Both the position numbers and the translations under genes were made by a program. Under the pieces are notes generated by a model that saw only the letters and a list, made by a program, of their open reading frames with translations, had not been told where the DNA came from and made no database searches. A DNA stretch of 64,000 nt, from contig NC_090798.1 in assembly GCF_040054535.1 (NCBI RefSeq), positions 2,774,501 to 2,838,500 of the forward strand. Direction: 5' to 3'. The DNA comes from Antennarius striatus (taxonomy: Eukaryota; Chordata; Actinopteri; Lophiiformes; Antennariidae). Below, piece by piece: positions 14,820 through 27,909 of the stretch (within the stretch, counting starts at the first letter, position 1; every line of letters begins with the position of its first letter).

Positions 14820-16177
14820 CAGACACAGAGGAACAAGCAGACAAAAGCATGTTTGTGTTCATGAGAATGTGAAGCACAGTGGGTCTCTATGTATGGTGGC
14901 AGTGTCAGGCTCGTCCCATATACTTGGTGGGGGGTGGGGTATGGGGGGTTAGAGGGAATTTATCTCTCTTACACCATGTCTACAGTATAGAATATTAAAA
15001 ATCCATATATATTTTCACATTAAAATCACAGAAAGCTGATGCATTGTGGGAGATGGGTAGTTTTTTTTTTTGCTCTGGTCTCACTGCTTTTACTCATGGT
15101 AACAGTTTTATCTACCGTTTTAATACAGCTGCCACTGAACCACTTTAGAGGCAGCGCAGGAATAATCAACTAAAGCTGCACAGGGTCAGGTAAGACAACT
15201 CTCAGGTCCCAAACCTGTAATAATAATAAAAACAAGAAGAATAACTCCTCTTGAATTCCATTTATTCTAAGTATTGATTGACATTTTACCCTCGGTGCCC
15301 TCAGACGAATAGTGAAGTGCAGTCTAGCTAATAAAGCTTCGTATTCTTGGTGGAAGCTCCTTGCAAACCACATTTGGTCACATTTGACCCACGATTCCCC
15401 ACTAAAAAAAAAAAAAAACTGTCCTGGAAACCAAAGGTTTGATCATCTGAAAGACAAATAAAGAAGACAAACGTTAACTATGGAAGCTCTTTTCTGACAA
15501 AAAAAATACAGATTTAAATTTCTGTCTCATAAGTAAAACTCTAAAGTTAATAAATCACTTTTTTTTCCCATTAGCTGGTGATGTTATCCAAAGTTACAAA
15601 TGTGTGCAATGAAATAAAAGAGATATCCACAAAGAGAAAAAAAACACAATAATTTTATAATATAACAAGGAAAATATCAGATATCTGATGAAAGCAGGTA
15701 GAGTAGGGGGTCGGTCAATAAAGGACTTTATTTAATTCTGAAGTAGGGACTATTTTAATGAAAACCTTTTCTGGTGATTGTGGAGAAAAAAAACAAGAGG
15801 TGATGTGATGAAGGTGGTGGGAGAAAAACTAAATGTCATCACTTCAGCCATTGTTTCCCCCTCTTCTCCTCTGAAAGTACACAAAAGCAGCGCCGGGCCA
15901 TTGTGGTGCAAAACAGAGCGCAGGCAGGGCGACCTGGGTCGAGAGAAGGCAACACACACTCAAACACACACACAGACACACACATTCATTGTTTCGGTCT
16001 GCCTCCCCTCTGTCTCACACACACACACACCATCACACACAGTATTAAGCCCTGAGTTGCATTCACATGAGTTAAGGTGCATATCCCTGCTCTCTCCCAC
16101 GCAGTGCTTTGTGTTGATTGAGGAAGTTGCTCTGGCTGGAGATGGATGTGACATTTAAGATTGAAATAAAACACACA

Positions 16178-16220
<43 letters not shown>

Positions 16221-17608
16221 GACACAAGAAAAAGTGCTCTGTCATCACTGTGCTCCGGGCCGGAGGCTGGGATCGTGGATCAGGCGAACCAAAGCCATTA
16301 GCCATTAGAGAACAGACAAATGTGACCTCAGATGGGCCTTACAGAATGCTTACATTCATCTCCATATCAGATGCTGCAGCTTCCCCATTCATCCGATGCT
16401 GAGTAAACAGGTTTATCACTGCTACTCACAACTGTGTGCAAACTTGCTCTCACTTCTCACTGTTGGTGGCTGGAAACTTCTGCTTTTTTTTTTTGCTTTT
16501 TTTTCTGGTGGATTTAAAAAGTGAAAATGTTGAATGAATGAATATTAAATCCTCAACCCTTTGTGTTGATCACTGGTTGAAGCATTTTAAGATTACTTGG
16601 TCTCACCATGAGATGTCTCCTCCACAGCCAATGGACGCCCCCTAGCGGTGACCACCGCTAACAGCTGCTCTGCTATATAGGTCACAGCACTCATCACGGA
16701 GCTCTTGTGTGTTCTGTTCTGTGTGTGTTTATCTGTGATGAGACTGAGCGGATCAGAGGCAGACGACGCTTCATGCCAGTGATGATGATGATGATGATGC
16801 GGTGACTCTTGCCAGATGCATGGATGCCAGGGACCGGTGGGGGGGTGGGTGGGGGCACTATTATGTGACACAGAATGAGATGGAATTGTTCGGATGCACG
16901 TTTTTGTTGTGAGATAGAATGGCAACTGATTGTGCAACTTGGGTGTTGGGTGTTGTAAAGCATTTGAATATTCTTAATACCAACAAATTAAAGTTTGATT
17001 TACTTTATTTCTGCACTTAGGAAATAAAAAAAGATCAATCGTTTTATCTAAAAGTGTGATTTCTGCAGCTCTAATGAAAGCCAAGTGCTTTCTTTTATTG
17101 AATCAAAAACTCCAAAACCTTTATCAGAGTAATATAGAATATCTCCAACCACTCTGCTTAATAAAGATGAGTTCAGGTAAATTGAAGATCAATATAAATA
17201 GATATCCTTGTGAAACATAAGCCAGTCCTCCGCTGAGCACATAGCTGCCTCCTTAGAGACAAACTTAATCAAAGCCCAAGATTGTGTTTATTCCACTTTG
17301 TCCTCATATGTCTTTTCAATCAGTTTTAACCTGTTTGATGCCTTTTGGTCTCATTTTCTTTGTCTTTTCCTTTCCCACTCTGACAATTTGTGATTTTCAT
17401 CATCTAAGATGTCCATTCCGTCTGGGAAGTAGGTGGGCAGGTTAAGCATTTTAACACCAGGGGTTTTCTCAGTTGATCCTCTTTGTTGCTTTCTTTCTCT
17501 TTTTTTTTTTTTTGAAGCTCATGTTTCTGCTGTTTCACTTTTGGCATCTTTTTTTTTTCAGGATATAAAACTGTTTCCTCTCTCCCTTTTTCTGTTTTCC
17601 ACCAGACG

Positions 17609-18297
17609 ATGGCGGAGTACAGCTCTCTTCTCAGCGACTTGTCTGAAAACATCACCAACGAAGACTTGGAGCAGCTCAAGTCGGCCTGCAAGGAGGACAT
17701 CCCCGAGGACCAGAGCAACAACATCACCTCCTCCAAGGAGTGGTTCAGCTACCTGGAGAAGAACGACAAGCTGGCCCAAGGTGAGAAAGAAAGAAATCAA
17801 AAGAAAGAAAGAAACTGGAGGCACACCAGCTAAAAAAAAAACAAAAAACGCTTCTCCTGCAGATAATCTGTCCTACATCGAGCACATCTTCGAGATTTCC
17901 CGACGACCGGATCTACTGACGAGGGTGATCGAGTATCGCACCACCGTGCTCAAGATCTCTGAGGACGATGAGATCGACACCAAGCTCACACGCATCCCTT
18001 CTGCCAAGAAATACAAAGGTAAAGGCAACGCACCTGATGGGCATGCATGAAGCTAATCGCTAATGCGGCAGAAGTTGTCCTGATCGGCTCATTGATCTCG
18101 TTTCTGATGGCTCAAATGAGAAAGTGTTCAAAAAGATTCCGTCTTTTATTCTTGACTCCACGAGAAATAAAGCATTTATTTGTTTTAGTTTCGGTTTCTA
18201 ACGGATTCTTTCTCCTTCTCTCCCAAAAAAAGACATCATTCGCCAGCCCTCTGAAGATGAGATCATCAAGTTGGCCCCGCCCCCTAAAAAGGTGTGA
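17609..18297 (+). CDS. pea15: PEA15, death-effector-domain adaptor protein
   Basis: Three coding exons, 17609-17780, 17863-18018 and 18233-18297, join in frame to 130 codons, the same length as mammalian PEA15. The acceptor CCACCAG sits three bases before the ATG. Residues 1-80 form a death effector domain carrying the RxDL signature (R72-P-D-L75), read as ISRRPDLL. The tail holds both regulatory serines of the family in context: S104 in RIPSAKKYK and S116 in RQPSEDE. The protein ends APPPKKV, where mammals end in alanine. In the known family, PEA15 is cytosolic, binds ERK1/2 and keeps it out of the nucleus, and binds FADD and caspase-8 to block death-receptor signalling; PKC and CaMKII/Akt phosphorylation at S104 and S116 switches between these partners. 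An upstream 5'UTR exon must exist but was not found. Confidence 0.97.
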
Positions 18298-18735
18298 GGT
18301 GGCGAACCCTTGCCTCCATCTTTGCATCTCGACTTCTTCACTTCTGCCACTCCGATCAGCTGACCAACTGTTTCCAATCGACCCCAACACGCCCCCACCT
18401 CGCCCCCCTCTTCACGCGTACATGCACGACACTCACACGCCATCAGTCACACAGCGACACGCAGACAGCCACCCACAAAGCAGCCAATCACAACGTAGCG
18501 GCAAAGCATCCCCCAACCCCATCCTCCCCAAGTTTGGGGTTGAAGGGAAACTTCAGAGGGGGGGGGGGGGGAAGACGTTATGAGAAGGAATCTGGAGACG
18601 GTGTGAGTGTGTGAAGAGTGTGTGAGCAGCCAAAAGTCTGCCCTCCATTCAAAGTGGGGGGGGGGGGTCAGTTCAGAATGAGTGAAATCTGTAAACACTG
18701 TTCAGTCTGTGATGCTGTGATTATGCAACCATTAT

Positions 18736-18834
<99 letters not shown>

Positions 18835-20607
18835 AAAGTCAGTCAAAGTTGTTCTAGTTAACATCCAACCAGAACAGAAACTTCGAAAGTTGTGAGAAAG
18901 TCAGAAAGCAGATAATTCCCCACAGAAGTGACGCTGTGTTCACGCTGTGTGTAGGGTGACGCAAAACTAACTCTGCAATCCTTAAAAGTCTTTTTAATTC
19001 CTTTTGAATATGCAAAATAGTAGTGTATCTGGGGGGGTGGGGTGGGGTGGGGGGTAAGATGAGGATTAAACACGTAAATAATGTAGAATACATGTTCAAA
19101 AACACAACCGCAGTCAGATTCAAGTTCCAGGACGTGTTTATACTGTGAAACATGAGACATTTTGGGAAAGCCATAATGAGAAAATTAGCACCACTTTCAT
19201 GTTTTAATTTTAAATAACAACACAAACACGGGCTGGACGGCCTAGAAACAGCTTAGCTTTGTGTTGGAATAAAATTAGTGGCAAATGTGATCATGTATGA
19301 CATTTAGCTGCTAGTAGATTGTGTGAACGGCTTTATTATTACTGTGCTAACATGAGTGGTGTAGATTTTCTCAGCTTGGCATGAATGCAAATGGAAGTGA
19401 TTTCCCAAATTGTCTGACCATTCCTTTAAAACAAACCCGTATGGGTGATTTTTTTCAAAAGTAGGCCTGCTGTTGTGAAGTGAACTCTCGTCGCGTCTCT
19501 TTTTCACCACATTGCCATGAGTTTGCCACTTTTTAGAAATAAGACAGGACAGTCACTGTTCTTCAACTAGAGGTTCTGTATGCATTCCCTTTACTCACAC
19601 ATATAAATAATATTTAAAAAAATATATTTAAAGTTCATATTCATAGAAAAAGCCAATATTTGCCTTGAGTTATTAAGAGAAAAATATTTTGATGGGAAAG
19701 TTAAGAGTAATTATTTCTATACTGTGGATGTTTCCTGTCTATAACTTTTCATCAAGGGGACCAGTTAGCATGAAAGTCTGTCGTACGAGCAGCCGGAGAT
19801 GTAAATACGCAAATAATGTATTTCAAGGAAATATAGCATAAAATAATATATTGTCCCACAGTATGTAGTTTCACCACTTCTAGTTTTGTAATGAGATTTT
19901 CACCTGAATTTTATCTAATCTGAAACTATCTAAGCATCTAAAATTAAGAATACTCCAGAAATATGAGACAAAAGTACACTTTGACAGCGTGTACCTGATA
20001 ATTATTATGTAAAATGGGTTACGCGACAGAAAAAGAGACAAATACAAAAAATTTTCGCTCGCCCCTTTTTTTTGCCTTTTCATTTTTTCGCATCAAAAAT
20101 AACTGACCTGTCTGAAAGAGAATGAACAAAGAGAAGGTTAAAGAAATTATATCAAGGAAAGAAAGCAACCGTGGCATGTGATTATAAAACATTTTGTACT
20201 GTAATTCGTGATCACTATCGAACACAACAGCTCATAACCCGCTGACTATGCCATTTTCCTGCCATGCACCAACATAATAGCTAGCAAGACTGTTGAATCT
20301 AAATTATAATAACAGCTTTTTTCGAACACTGTGTCTCTTCTTTCCCCGCATTGAAGCCTTAGTGGACTTTTATGTTTACCCTGAACATTTTTCACAACTG
20401 TGAGAGATCATGTGTGACGCGGAGACTGTCGCACACGACACGTTAATCAAACCGGCTCTCACTTTTAAAGAGAGCGACTCTTCTTTTATTCTGAAACTTG
20501 CTAAGGACTTCAGTGTTGGTGTGTACAGAATGTCTGTGAGTCTATTTCTGGCTCGGTTTTTGTTGATGTCAAAGCTGTAGGATCAAAACAAAAAAAATAT
20601 TAATAAA
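18298..20607 (+). other. Probable pea15 3'UTR
   Basis: No coding signal follows the pea15 stop. Candidate AATAAA polyadenylation signals on this strand lie at 19268-19273 and 20602-20607. PEA15 transcripts are known to carry a long 3'UTR, so either end is plausible. The stretch includes a long (TG)n tract and G runs at about 18,560-18,571 and 18,657-18,667. The end point is inferred. Confidence 0.45.
18740..18832 (+). repeat. (TG)n microsatellite in probable pea15 3'UTR
   Basis: An uninterrupted TG run of about 93 bases, some 440 bases after the pea15 stop. If transcribed it would give a long UG repeat in the mRNA. Confidence 0.97.
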
Positions 20608-23600
20608 TCATCGTTGTATGACTAGTCATTTTTCCCAGCCCTCCTCTCTCCCTCCACCAAATTCCAACCCCGTGCCAACAACCAAGACTTTTATTTTGAT
20701 CACAGCTCTCTGTGATTTCGTTATTCTTTGTATTGCTCGTATAATGTAGTGTTGGGTTCGCATTTATGTCTTTAGAAAGTGTTTTTCTATATCAACAAAT
20801 CACTAACTCTAAAAGAATAGAACATTTTTTGTAAAAATTCAGGCTGTTTGACAAGAGCCTGATGTTTTTGCGTTGATGAGCGCTGAGATAAGGAGAGTCG
20901 ACAATGTGTGATTGTCGATCATCATTGTTTGAAACTGAAAAAACGTGCACCCTTAAATGCATTAATACTGTTATAAATATTTAGATTGAACTGAACAATT
21001 GAATGAATTGTCATTACATTTGGTGCAGAAATCCATGAAGTGCTATTTAAATTACACTCACTTCCCACTTAGCGCCAACGTCAGGCTAATTTATTTTTTT
21101 TTTCTCAACATTCTAGCACACTGAAATAAGATTGCAAATGTGAAGTTAGCAAATTAGCATGCTAGCATTGTCAATGCCAGAAAGCTACCATGCTGACGAT
21201 AGCATTTAGCTCTAATTTGGCATCCATGCAATGATAAATGCTGTAATTAAATTACCAGCCATGTTTAATGAATGTCAAGTAGACCAGAGGGCCAATAACT
21301 GTTGAAGACATCTGTAACACTACAGTATTTCACTAATATATATAGCTGAAACCATTTAGGTGATATTTTATATATTACAGAGTTTATATTACAGAGTGTT
21401 TTCAAAAACAACCCGAACATGGGCATGAACATTCAGTTTCTTTAGTGTTTCTGAATTCTAACGGTCCCTGAATGCAGCATTACTGCAGCTTCACTCATTT
21501 AAACTTGTGAAGCCTCATGTCTGTGACATTTTTATTTTATCATTCCACAACATTAACACTAAAGAAGGGCTTCTTTTAAACTTGGATAACATACAACAGT
21601 TAGCATAACAGTGTCGGAATATTTCTGGGTGGGGTTTTCCCTTCATTGTTCGGTCATCTTCAGTCCTGAGCCCCAGTGAAGCGGTAACTGTCCTCCTGCT
21701 ATGGCAGAGTTGAACTGAGAATATCTTGTCAGACAGAAGGAGGCGGTTGTACTTACTGCTATGACCTGTGGGTCATGCTCTCTCCCCACATTAAAATTTA
21801 GTAATTAAATATTATAAATTTTAGGTTGCTGCTCACCATTTTCAGCGTAGAGCTTGACAAACCAAAAAGCACTAATTTCTTTCTAAATCATTCCCACGTG
21901 ATTTCATTACTGTATAAAATATCAGCACGGAAGGAGTCAAGCAAATTGTAATTTATTTGTCCTCTCTTTTAATTTAAAGTGTGTTTTAAACAGCAGCGTG
22001 TGTATTTAGATGTATGTAATCAAGTAACTTTTTCCCGTCACATTTTCAGAAGGTAATGGACTCGGGTTAACAGTAGTGTGGTAACATGTTCGCAGTTTGT
22101 CCATGCAATATCTGCAAACACGAAAAATAAGAAATGTGATGCAACAAACTCCTGAAGACGTCTATTAAATTATCTGTCGGCTTCAAAATGTGGCTGAGCG
22201 ACAACTTTCCCAGTATTTTAATGTTTTTACATCCACTTCCTGATTCCTACTCCTGTAAAGTCACTCCCCATCAGTGTGAGCTGGTAACTGTTACACAGCC
22301 CAAGTTTGGCTTTGCTTAATGTTTTTCTCTGTAGCCGATCGGCACAAAATATATATGAACATATCAGTTTATCAATGATGTCAGATTTGGATTTCCTTCT
22401 CTCAAGTACATATCAATTCAGACAATGCTGCAGAAGTATAAACATATGTCAATAAAGACATGTTTCTGGTAAATACCTGATTATAACAATACCTGAGTAA
22501 AGATACGTTAGAAAATTAGGAAACAGATGTTATGTGAAGGTGACAATCTTAAAAGAAAATTGAACAAGAGATTTTTCCCTTTTTTTAATTTTTTTTTTAT
22601 TATTAGCTTGTAAATATGTATTTTGGATATCTGTCATTGTTATGAAATTAATTTATTTAATGCCTATATATTGTTGTTTTTTACGTATCCTGATTTCGTT
22701 TTACTAACTGGAAGCAAATCAAGAGGATGAAAAAACATGTTGAGTATCTAATGTTAAGCAGACCATAAAACAACACTTTTATAATTCTTGTTATTCTTAT
22801 GTTTTGCTGTTTTGGCTTTGAGTGATAAGTTTGCTCCAAAAAAAAAAAAAAAAGTGATATTCATTTCATTGTATTTACTGACATGTAACATATTATGTTT
22901 TACTGTGTTGTATTTGCTCAGAGGTGATGTGGTCACTGCTTGTGAAATGATTTTATTCAGAGAGTTTCCAAATCATGACAAAAGACAAAAACTGGTCACA
23001 AAGTCTGCCACACGTGTCGTCACTTGTATATTGCAACAACAGGTGGAAATTTTGAGGAAATAGTGTCATGAAATATTGGTGTAGGTGCAAAAAGAAAGTT
23101 CATGCAACATTGATATCTGATTTATAGAGTGTAATATCATAGGAATTAATTTGATGAATAGTTGTGGGTAAGCAATCATCTAAACTCTACAACATTTTAA
23201 CAACTAGTTGGAAAAGAGGCTAAGTAGGCGTAAGGAATGCAAATATAACTGACAACAATAAATAATAGCAAATTAAATATTTAAATTCATAAACTTTGTA
23301 AAATAATCAAACATTTTTAGAAGGTTACTACGTCAAAAAAAAAAATCTGGTTGTGTTCTTGAAGTTGAAGTTGAAAAATTAACAATTTATTCAGAAAAAT
23401 CACTTACATATTTTACACAACGCATTGCTCTTATTTCATGGTTTTACTGTATGTTTCATACTATGAGGTGTTGGTGGATGTTAGCGTAGGCAGACAATGA
23501 CTGTTGTACCCACGTGATTCTCAGTTCTGGGTAGTATAATGGTAGTGGGGGCCAGTTTTGGGAGTTGTAGTTTTTTTTTAGGTGACATGTTCAGCTGTGA

Positions 23601-25323
23601 AAGGAACATGTTGATTCCTATTTCAGTAGCCAAGTTGTCTTGGAGTTTTCATCCTTTTGAATGTGGCAGGTGTTGTGCAAGAATGCTGGATAGAATTCAT
23701 AGGAAGTTCATGTTAGGAACGTTGAATGTGAGGTCGGTCACATCGGATGTTTCATCTGTGTTCCCTTTGCACACAAGTCACATTTCTGTCGCTTATTGTG
23801 AGCAAAGTTTCTATTTCAAGCACAGAAAAACAAACTTTCACATTGTGGTACAAGTGCCAACGATAGTCAAAGTGCTGGAGTGGATGGAGTTTAAGTCACT
23901 TTTCATGATGCTAGTGAACAATCTTTATTTAAGATGGTCATGTTAATGTTTGTGGTTGGATCAGAGGTGTAATGATGTGCGTGTTTGCAATTGTGGACAA
24001 TGTGAGAACAGTTTTTTCTTATTTAATCTAATCATTTTAACTGGAGGATAAACATCAGGGTGACAATAACATAAGCATTAAACACTTTGGCTAAGAAAGC
24101 AAGAGTCGTGTGTTGGGGAAGTTTTCATAGAGGATCGAGGGTTGGTATCGCACAGATTATTACCATGCAGAGGTTTTTGTATCTGCAAACTTGACTTTGA
24201 GCGTGTTATATTAGCATAGATGGTTAGGAATTAAGAACAAGCTTGAAGGACATCAACAAATGTGAACATTTCATGCACATTTAAATATTTTAAGTAACTT
24301 TGCTAAACTTTGCTTTGTATTCAGAGTTGACTTGTGTGTCTGTCTGGAGGAGGAATCAGTGGATGTTTTTTGTCTGCTATTATGTAATGGCGATTTTCTT
24401 TTGTCATTGGTGTTTTGCAAGTGAGAAGTGTGGGTATTTTCCAGTCAAACCAGTCCTATGTAGTCAAGATCTACTGCTCTATTATAATAATCTATCATAA
24501 TGGGATTGATTAGATTAATAGCTGTTAGATTATTTGATTCAAGACAATGTATTTTTTCCAGTTAGAGGGTCCTTCTGCTTAGACAGGTGTCATTTTTTAC
24601 CCAACCCCATAGCTTCACCCTGCTGGATGCCGTGGGCTGCTGCTGCTGCTGGTGGAAACTTTTGCTAAAGTTTTCCTCTTGTGGGTCAAGAAGTACTCCA
24701 GGATTTATTTTGCAATGACTGTAACAAAATATATTATGAGGTGTTATTCAAACAAATATAAAGGTGTGGCTTTTTGTCATGATTTAAATGAGACTGAACT
24801 GAAATTATGCCATTTTGTCATTGTGCTAAAATGAATATAAATATTATATATTAAAATATATTTGCTAACCTATGCTTTGTTACCTGGTCTTTTTTACAAA
24901 CCAAACACAGAAGTTCTTATGGAGTTGTGGAATGTAAAGAAGTACCCTGACCCTAACCCTTTAGTCAACTACTGCACAATGAGAAGTTCTGTGGGATAGA
25001 GACCACAAGTGTCTTTTTAAGACGCTTGATCAAGGCTTCAATCCTTGATCAAGACACTCCTTTTTCAGAGTAAAAACATATGCATGCAAATAATGATGGC
25101 AAACAAATCAGTTCTCAGATTAAAGTCAGAATTCCGACATAGACCTTGCTTTTTTTCCAGAGGTCCTAATCCTCATATGTAACTCATCCACACAAGCACA
25201 TTTGTAGCTATTTATATTACATAGACATAAATGAACATGTACAGTAATCTATGTCTCTCATCGCTTTATTGAACCCTGTAAGGATCAAGGATCATAAATC
25301 AATTAATTCCATACTGTGGTGCT

Positions 25324-26381
25324 CTGCTGCCACCTTCTGGCGGTCATAGAACATAGCAGGCACCCTCTAACACAAATGATGAACTAACAACAAATCCAAT
25401 AACAATCACGAACGTTCTAGGACATATTCTACATTCAAGGTGAGCTGATATATAATATGAAATATAAAATCATGACATCCTTATGTGCATTATCAAGATA
25501 ATGTTTTTTGACATGGGGGGGCAAACACGCATTAATTCCGTCGATTAAAATTATTTTGATAGTCACAACCGGAAGTTAGTGACAATGTAACAACGTCTAA
25601 CTTTATTTAAATGTTTTTGTAGTAACACACTATATCCACAAGAGGGCATCACGGTTACAAATCCTTCAAGAACATAGAATAACATTATTGTCACGTCTTC
25701 CGAAATAACGTTCATGCGTGGTTTTCCACGGAATAGATTGACATATATATAAGATAGGAAATTCAACGTTACTATTATGTTTGTCTTAAGGCTTTTGGTG
25801 ATGTGATGCACTTGTGTTAATTTAATAGAATATGACTATGTATTGTTGCTGTTGTAGTTACTCAGTATGGCCACAGGAGGGGAACAAATGTATTTACTGA
25901 GCAGGAACTGGTTTGAGTACATTTGCCCGAGATCAGGGCTCGAATATGAATTCTGCATACATGCCTTTGCTTGTATTTTCTTTCTTTTAGTTTTTGTTTG
26001 TCTTTGATTTTTGTGTTTTTATGCTCTTTTTGTTTTTTGTGTTCACCTCAGGAGTCACATCCTTTAATTGTTTAACGTTGAAAAGATAATTCTCCATTTA
26101 CACCACCGAGACAAAAGCGTCCCATACACTCCAACCTTGAAGGAAATATTTTAATTCGTTTCGTTCATCTTAACAAAAGTTTGTCTTCTATCAAGTAAAA
26201 AAAAACACATAGTAATATTTGAGTTGTTAGGATATGTAAAGTAATATTAAAATGATTTTCTGAAGTTGTATTTAGAATATTTCTTCCAGACGCATTGGCA
26301 TCGTGTTACATCTGCTACCAAATGACACATTTGATTAAAACGAAAATGTGTAATACGGCCATTGACCACAGGAGGGCAGTG
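25324..26381. promoter_or_regulatory. Cluster of CTCF-like motifs
   Basis: Three same-strand matches to the CCACNAGRGGGCA core lie at 25,636-25,650 (CCACAAGAGGGCATC), 25,871-25,885 (CCACAGGAGGGGAAC) and 26,366-26,381 (CCACAGGAGGGCAGTG). A fourth, reversed, looser match lies at 25,324-25,347. The motif resembles the vertebrate CTCF core. Binding is not shown, and such words are also frequent inside fish repeats. Confidence 0.35.
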
Positions 26382-26661
26382 TCACCAATTTGCGGCTACA
26401 TTGTCCATGTGTTCATATCCGGTAGTCGCTCAAAATAAAAGCATCAAACGAATAGGAAATATATTTGATTCAATTTCACGAGAAAAGTACGACCAAAAAC
26501 TGTTGACGAGTTTTTAATGTTTTTACATCATTTTTGAACGATTGTTCCATTTCTTTTTGCGCAGCGATGATGAAGAAGAGACCCTGATATCATGATGTTC
26601 TGGTTCCTCCTCGGGGCTGTGAATCCGATGAATACAAGTTCCAAACCACATCACATCATCT

Positions 26662-26960
26662 GGAGGTTTAGCTCAGAGAGATGAGAAGATGAACTCAGCT
26701 CTGAGAGCATAGGATCAAATCCCACTCTTAGGTGTTTAGATTTTCTGCAGTGTTGTAATAATAAATACAACAACCAGCCTTGCTGGAGCTCCTGACAGCT
26801 CAGTAGGATCATCTTTGATCAACACGTGTTTGTCAAAGGTTGTAGGATCACGTCCCGGCAGTGAAAATGTTCCTTGGTTACATGAAAATATGAAATGCTC
26901 AGACACACACTTTCTGTGTGTGGAGTCAGATGGCTCAGCCTGTTAAAGGTGCTGAGCAGG
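26662..26960 (+). repeat. Degenerate tRNA-like modules (SINE-type)
   Basis: Module one (about 26,662-26,730) has an A-box-like TTAGCTCAGAGAG and, 40 bases on, a B-box-like AGGATCAAATCCC. Module two (about 26,792-26,862) has CAGCTCAGTAGG and then AGGATCACGTCCCGG, spaced as in a tRNA gene, with a T-arm-like hairpin. A third partial module at about 26,925-26,960 keeps only GATGGCTCAGCC. Neither full module folds as an intact tRNA, so they are pseudogenes or SINE heads. Confidence 0.5.
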
Positions 26961-27858
26961 TATGCAAACTTTTTCTTTGCAAACCGCTCCACGTTAAATC
27001 TTCCGCCGTGTTTTTCCAGGTATTTCCTGGTTTCCGGCCACCAAGACGCTTCCGGTCCATTTCTCCGGTTTACTCAACTCCAGCCTCCATGGGCTTTATT
27101 TTCTGGTGACGTCAGAGAACGGAACTATTGTCATCACGGCTTGTTTTAGCAGAGCCGAATGTCATGAAACACAAAGTCCCAACTCGGCTCGGTTAAACCC
27201 GGAAATGTTCGTTCCTGGAATGTCATGATCAGCATGCTTTGTTTAAAGGGTCAAGCCATTTTAAAAACAGGTTTATGATTTTAAAAAAATTAAAGATTTT
27301 GTTCACGAGTAAGAGAGACAAGAGTCTTTTTTTCTGGATGGTTTGCCCACATCTTACGGTCATAAAACATATATTATTCAAATATCGGTGTGCACAACTT
27401 TTTTTTTTTTTTTTCCAAGAAAAATTTGAAGTAAAAGATCACATAGCATTTTGTGAATGTTTTGAAGTGTAGTTTATTTCTAAAACTATTTACGGACCTG
27501 TCAGGCTTCTGATATGTCTCTGGACTCCCAACAAGTTTTGCGTTTTTGTAGCTTGAAGTCAAATATTTTGTGGTTCCAGCTTGTTATAAATAATCATTTT
27601 AATAAGTACACTTAAAAATCTGGCCAAAAAAAAAAAATGTGCAAGTGTCACTTTAAATTCATAAGTTGGTAGTTGTGTGCTTCTTACAGTTTGGGCAAAT
27701 ATTACAAAATAAACAAGACACATTTATTTATTGAATTACATTCATGTTTAAATATATAAAACCTATATTATATGGCAAAAATATAAAATATTTTTCATTT
27801 CCACAGTTACTTTAAAAGGAACAGAAAAAAATGCAAATACAACATGTTTGTTGGAGAC

Positions 27859-27864
27859 TTTATT
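27859..27864 (-). terminator. Polyadenylation signal, mrpl48
   Basis: The plus strand reads TTTATT, that is AATAAA on the minus strand, about 46 bases past the mrpl48 stop. A second copy lies at 27,723-27,728. Confidence 0.6.
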
Positions 27865-27909
27865 TTCCAGGGGTCACAATGTTAAATATCAATGTGTGCA
27901 ATTCAAGGA

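Larger units (their letters stand above)
1..17605. other. Gene-free stretch upstream of pea15
   Basis: I found no convincing coding exon on either strand. Open frames here are short, lie on simple repeats (Val-Cys strings over TG tracts) or show no family resemblance. The stretch holds many microsatellites, pyrimidine-rich tracts (about 775-905 and 7,620-7,730), a run of about 22 C at 9,260-9,281, and fragments of fish repeats. The pea15 coding exon starts just after an intron acceptor, so at least one noncoding first exon and its promoter must lie here or off the left edge; I could not place them. Confidence 0.6.
20608..27858. other. Gene-free interval between pea15 and mrpl48
   Basis: AT-rich DNA with no exon that I can support on either strand. 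The only structure seen is a set of CTCF-like motifs at about 25,324-26,381 and tRNA-like modules at about 26,662-26,960. The longest open frame, 135 codons at 23,539-23,946, shows no domain. Confidence 0.6.

Noticed and set aside
23539-23946. 135-codon plus-strand frame containing GTLNVRSVT
   Set aside because: The phrase recalls the start of LINE endonuclease domains, but nothing else in or near the frame supports a retrotransposon.
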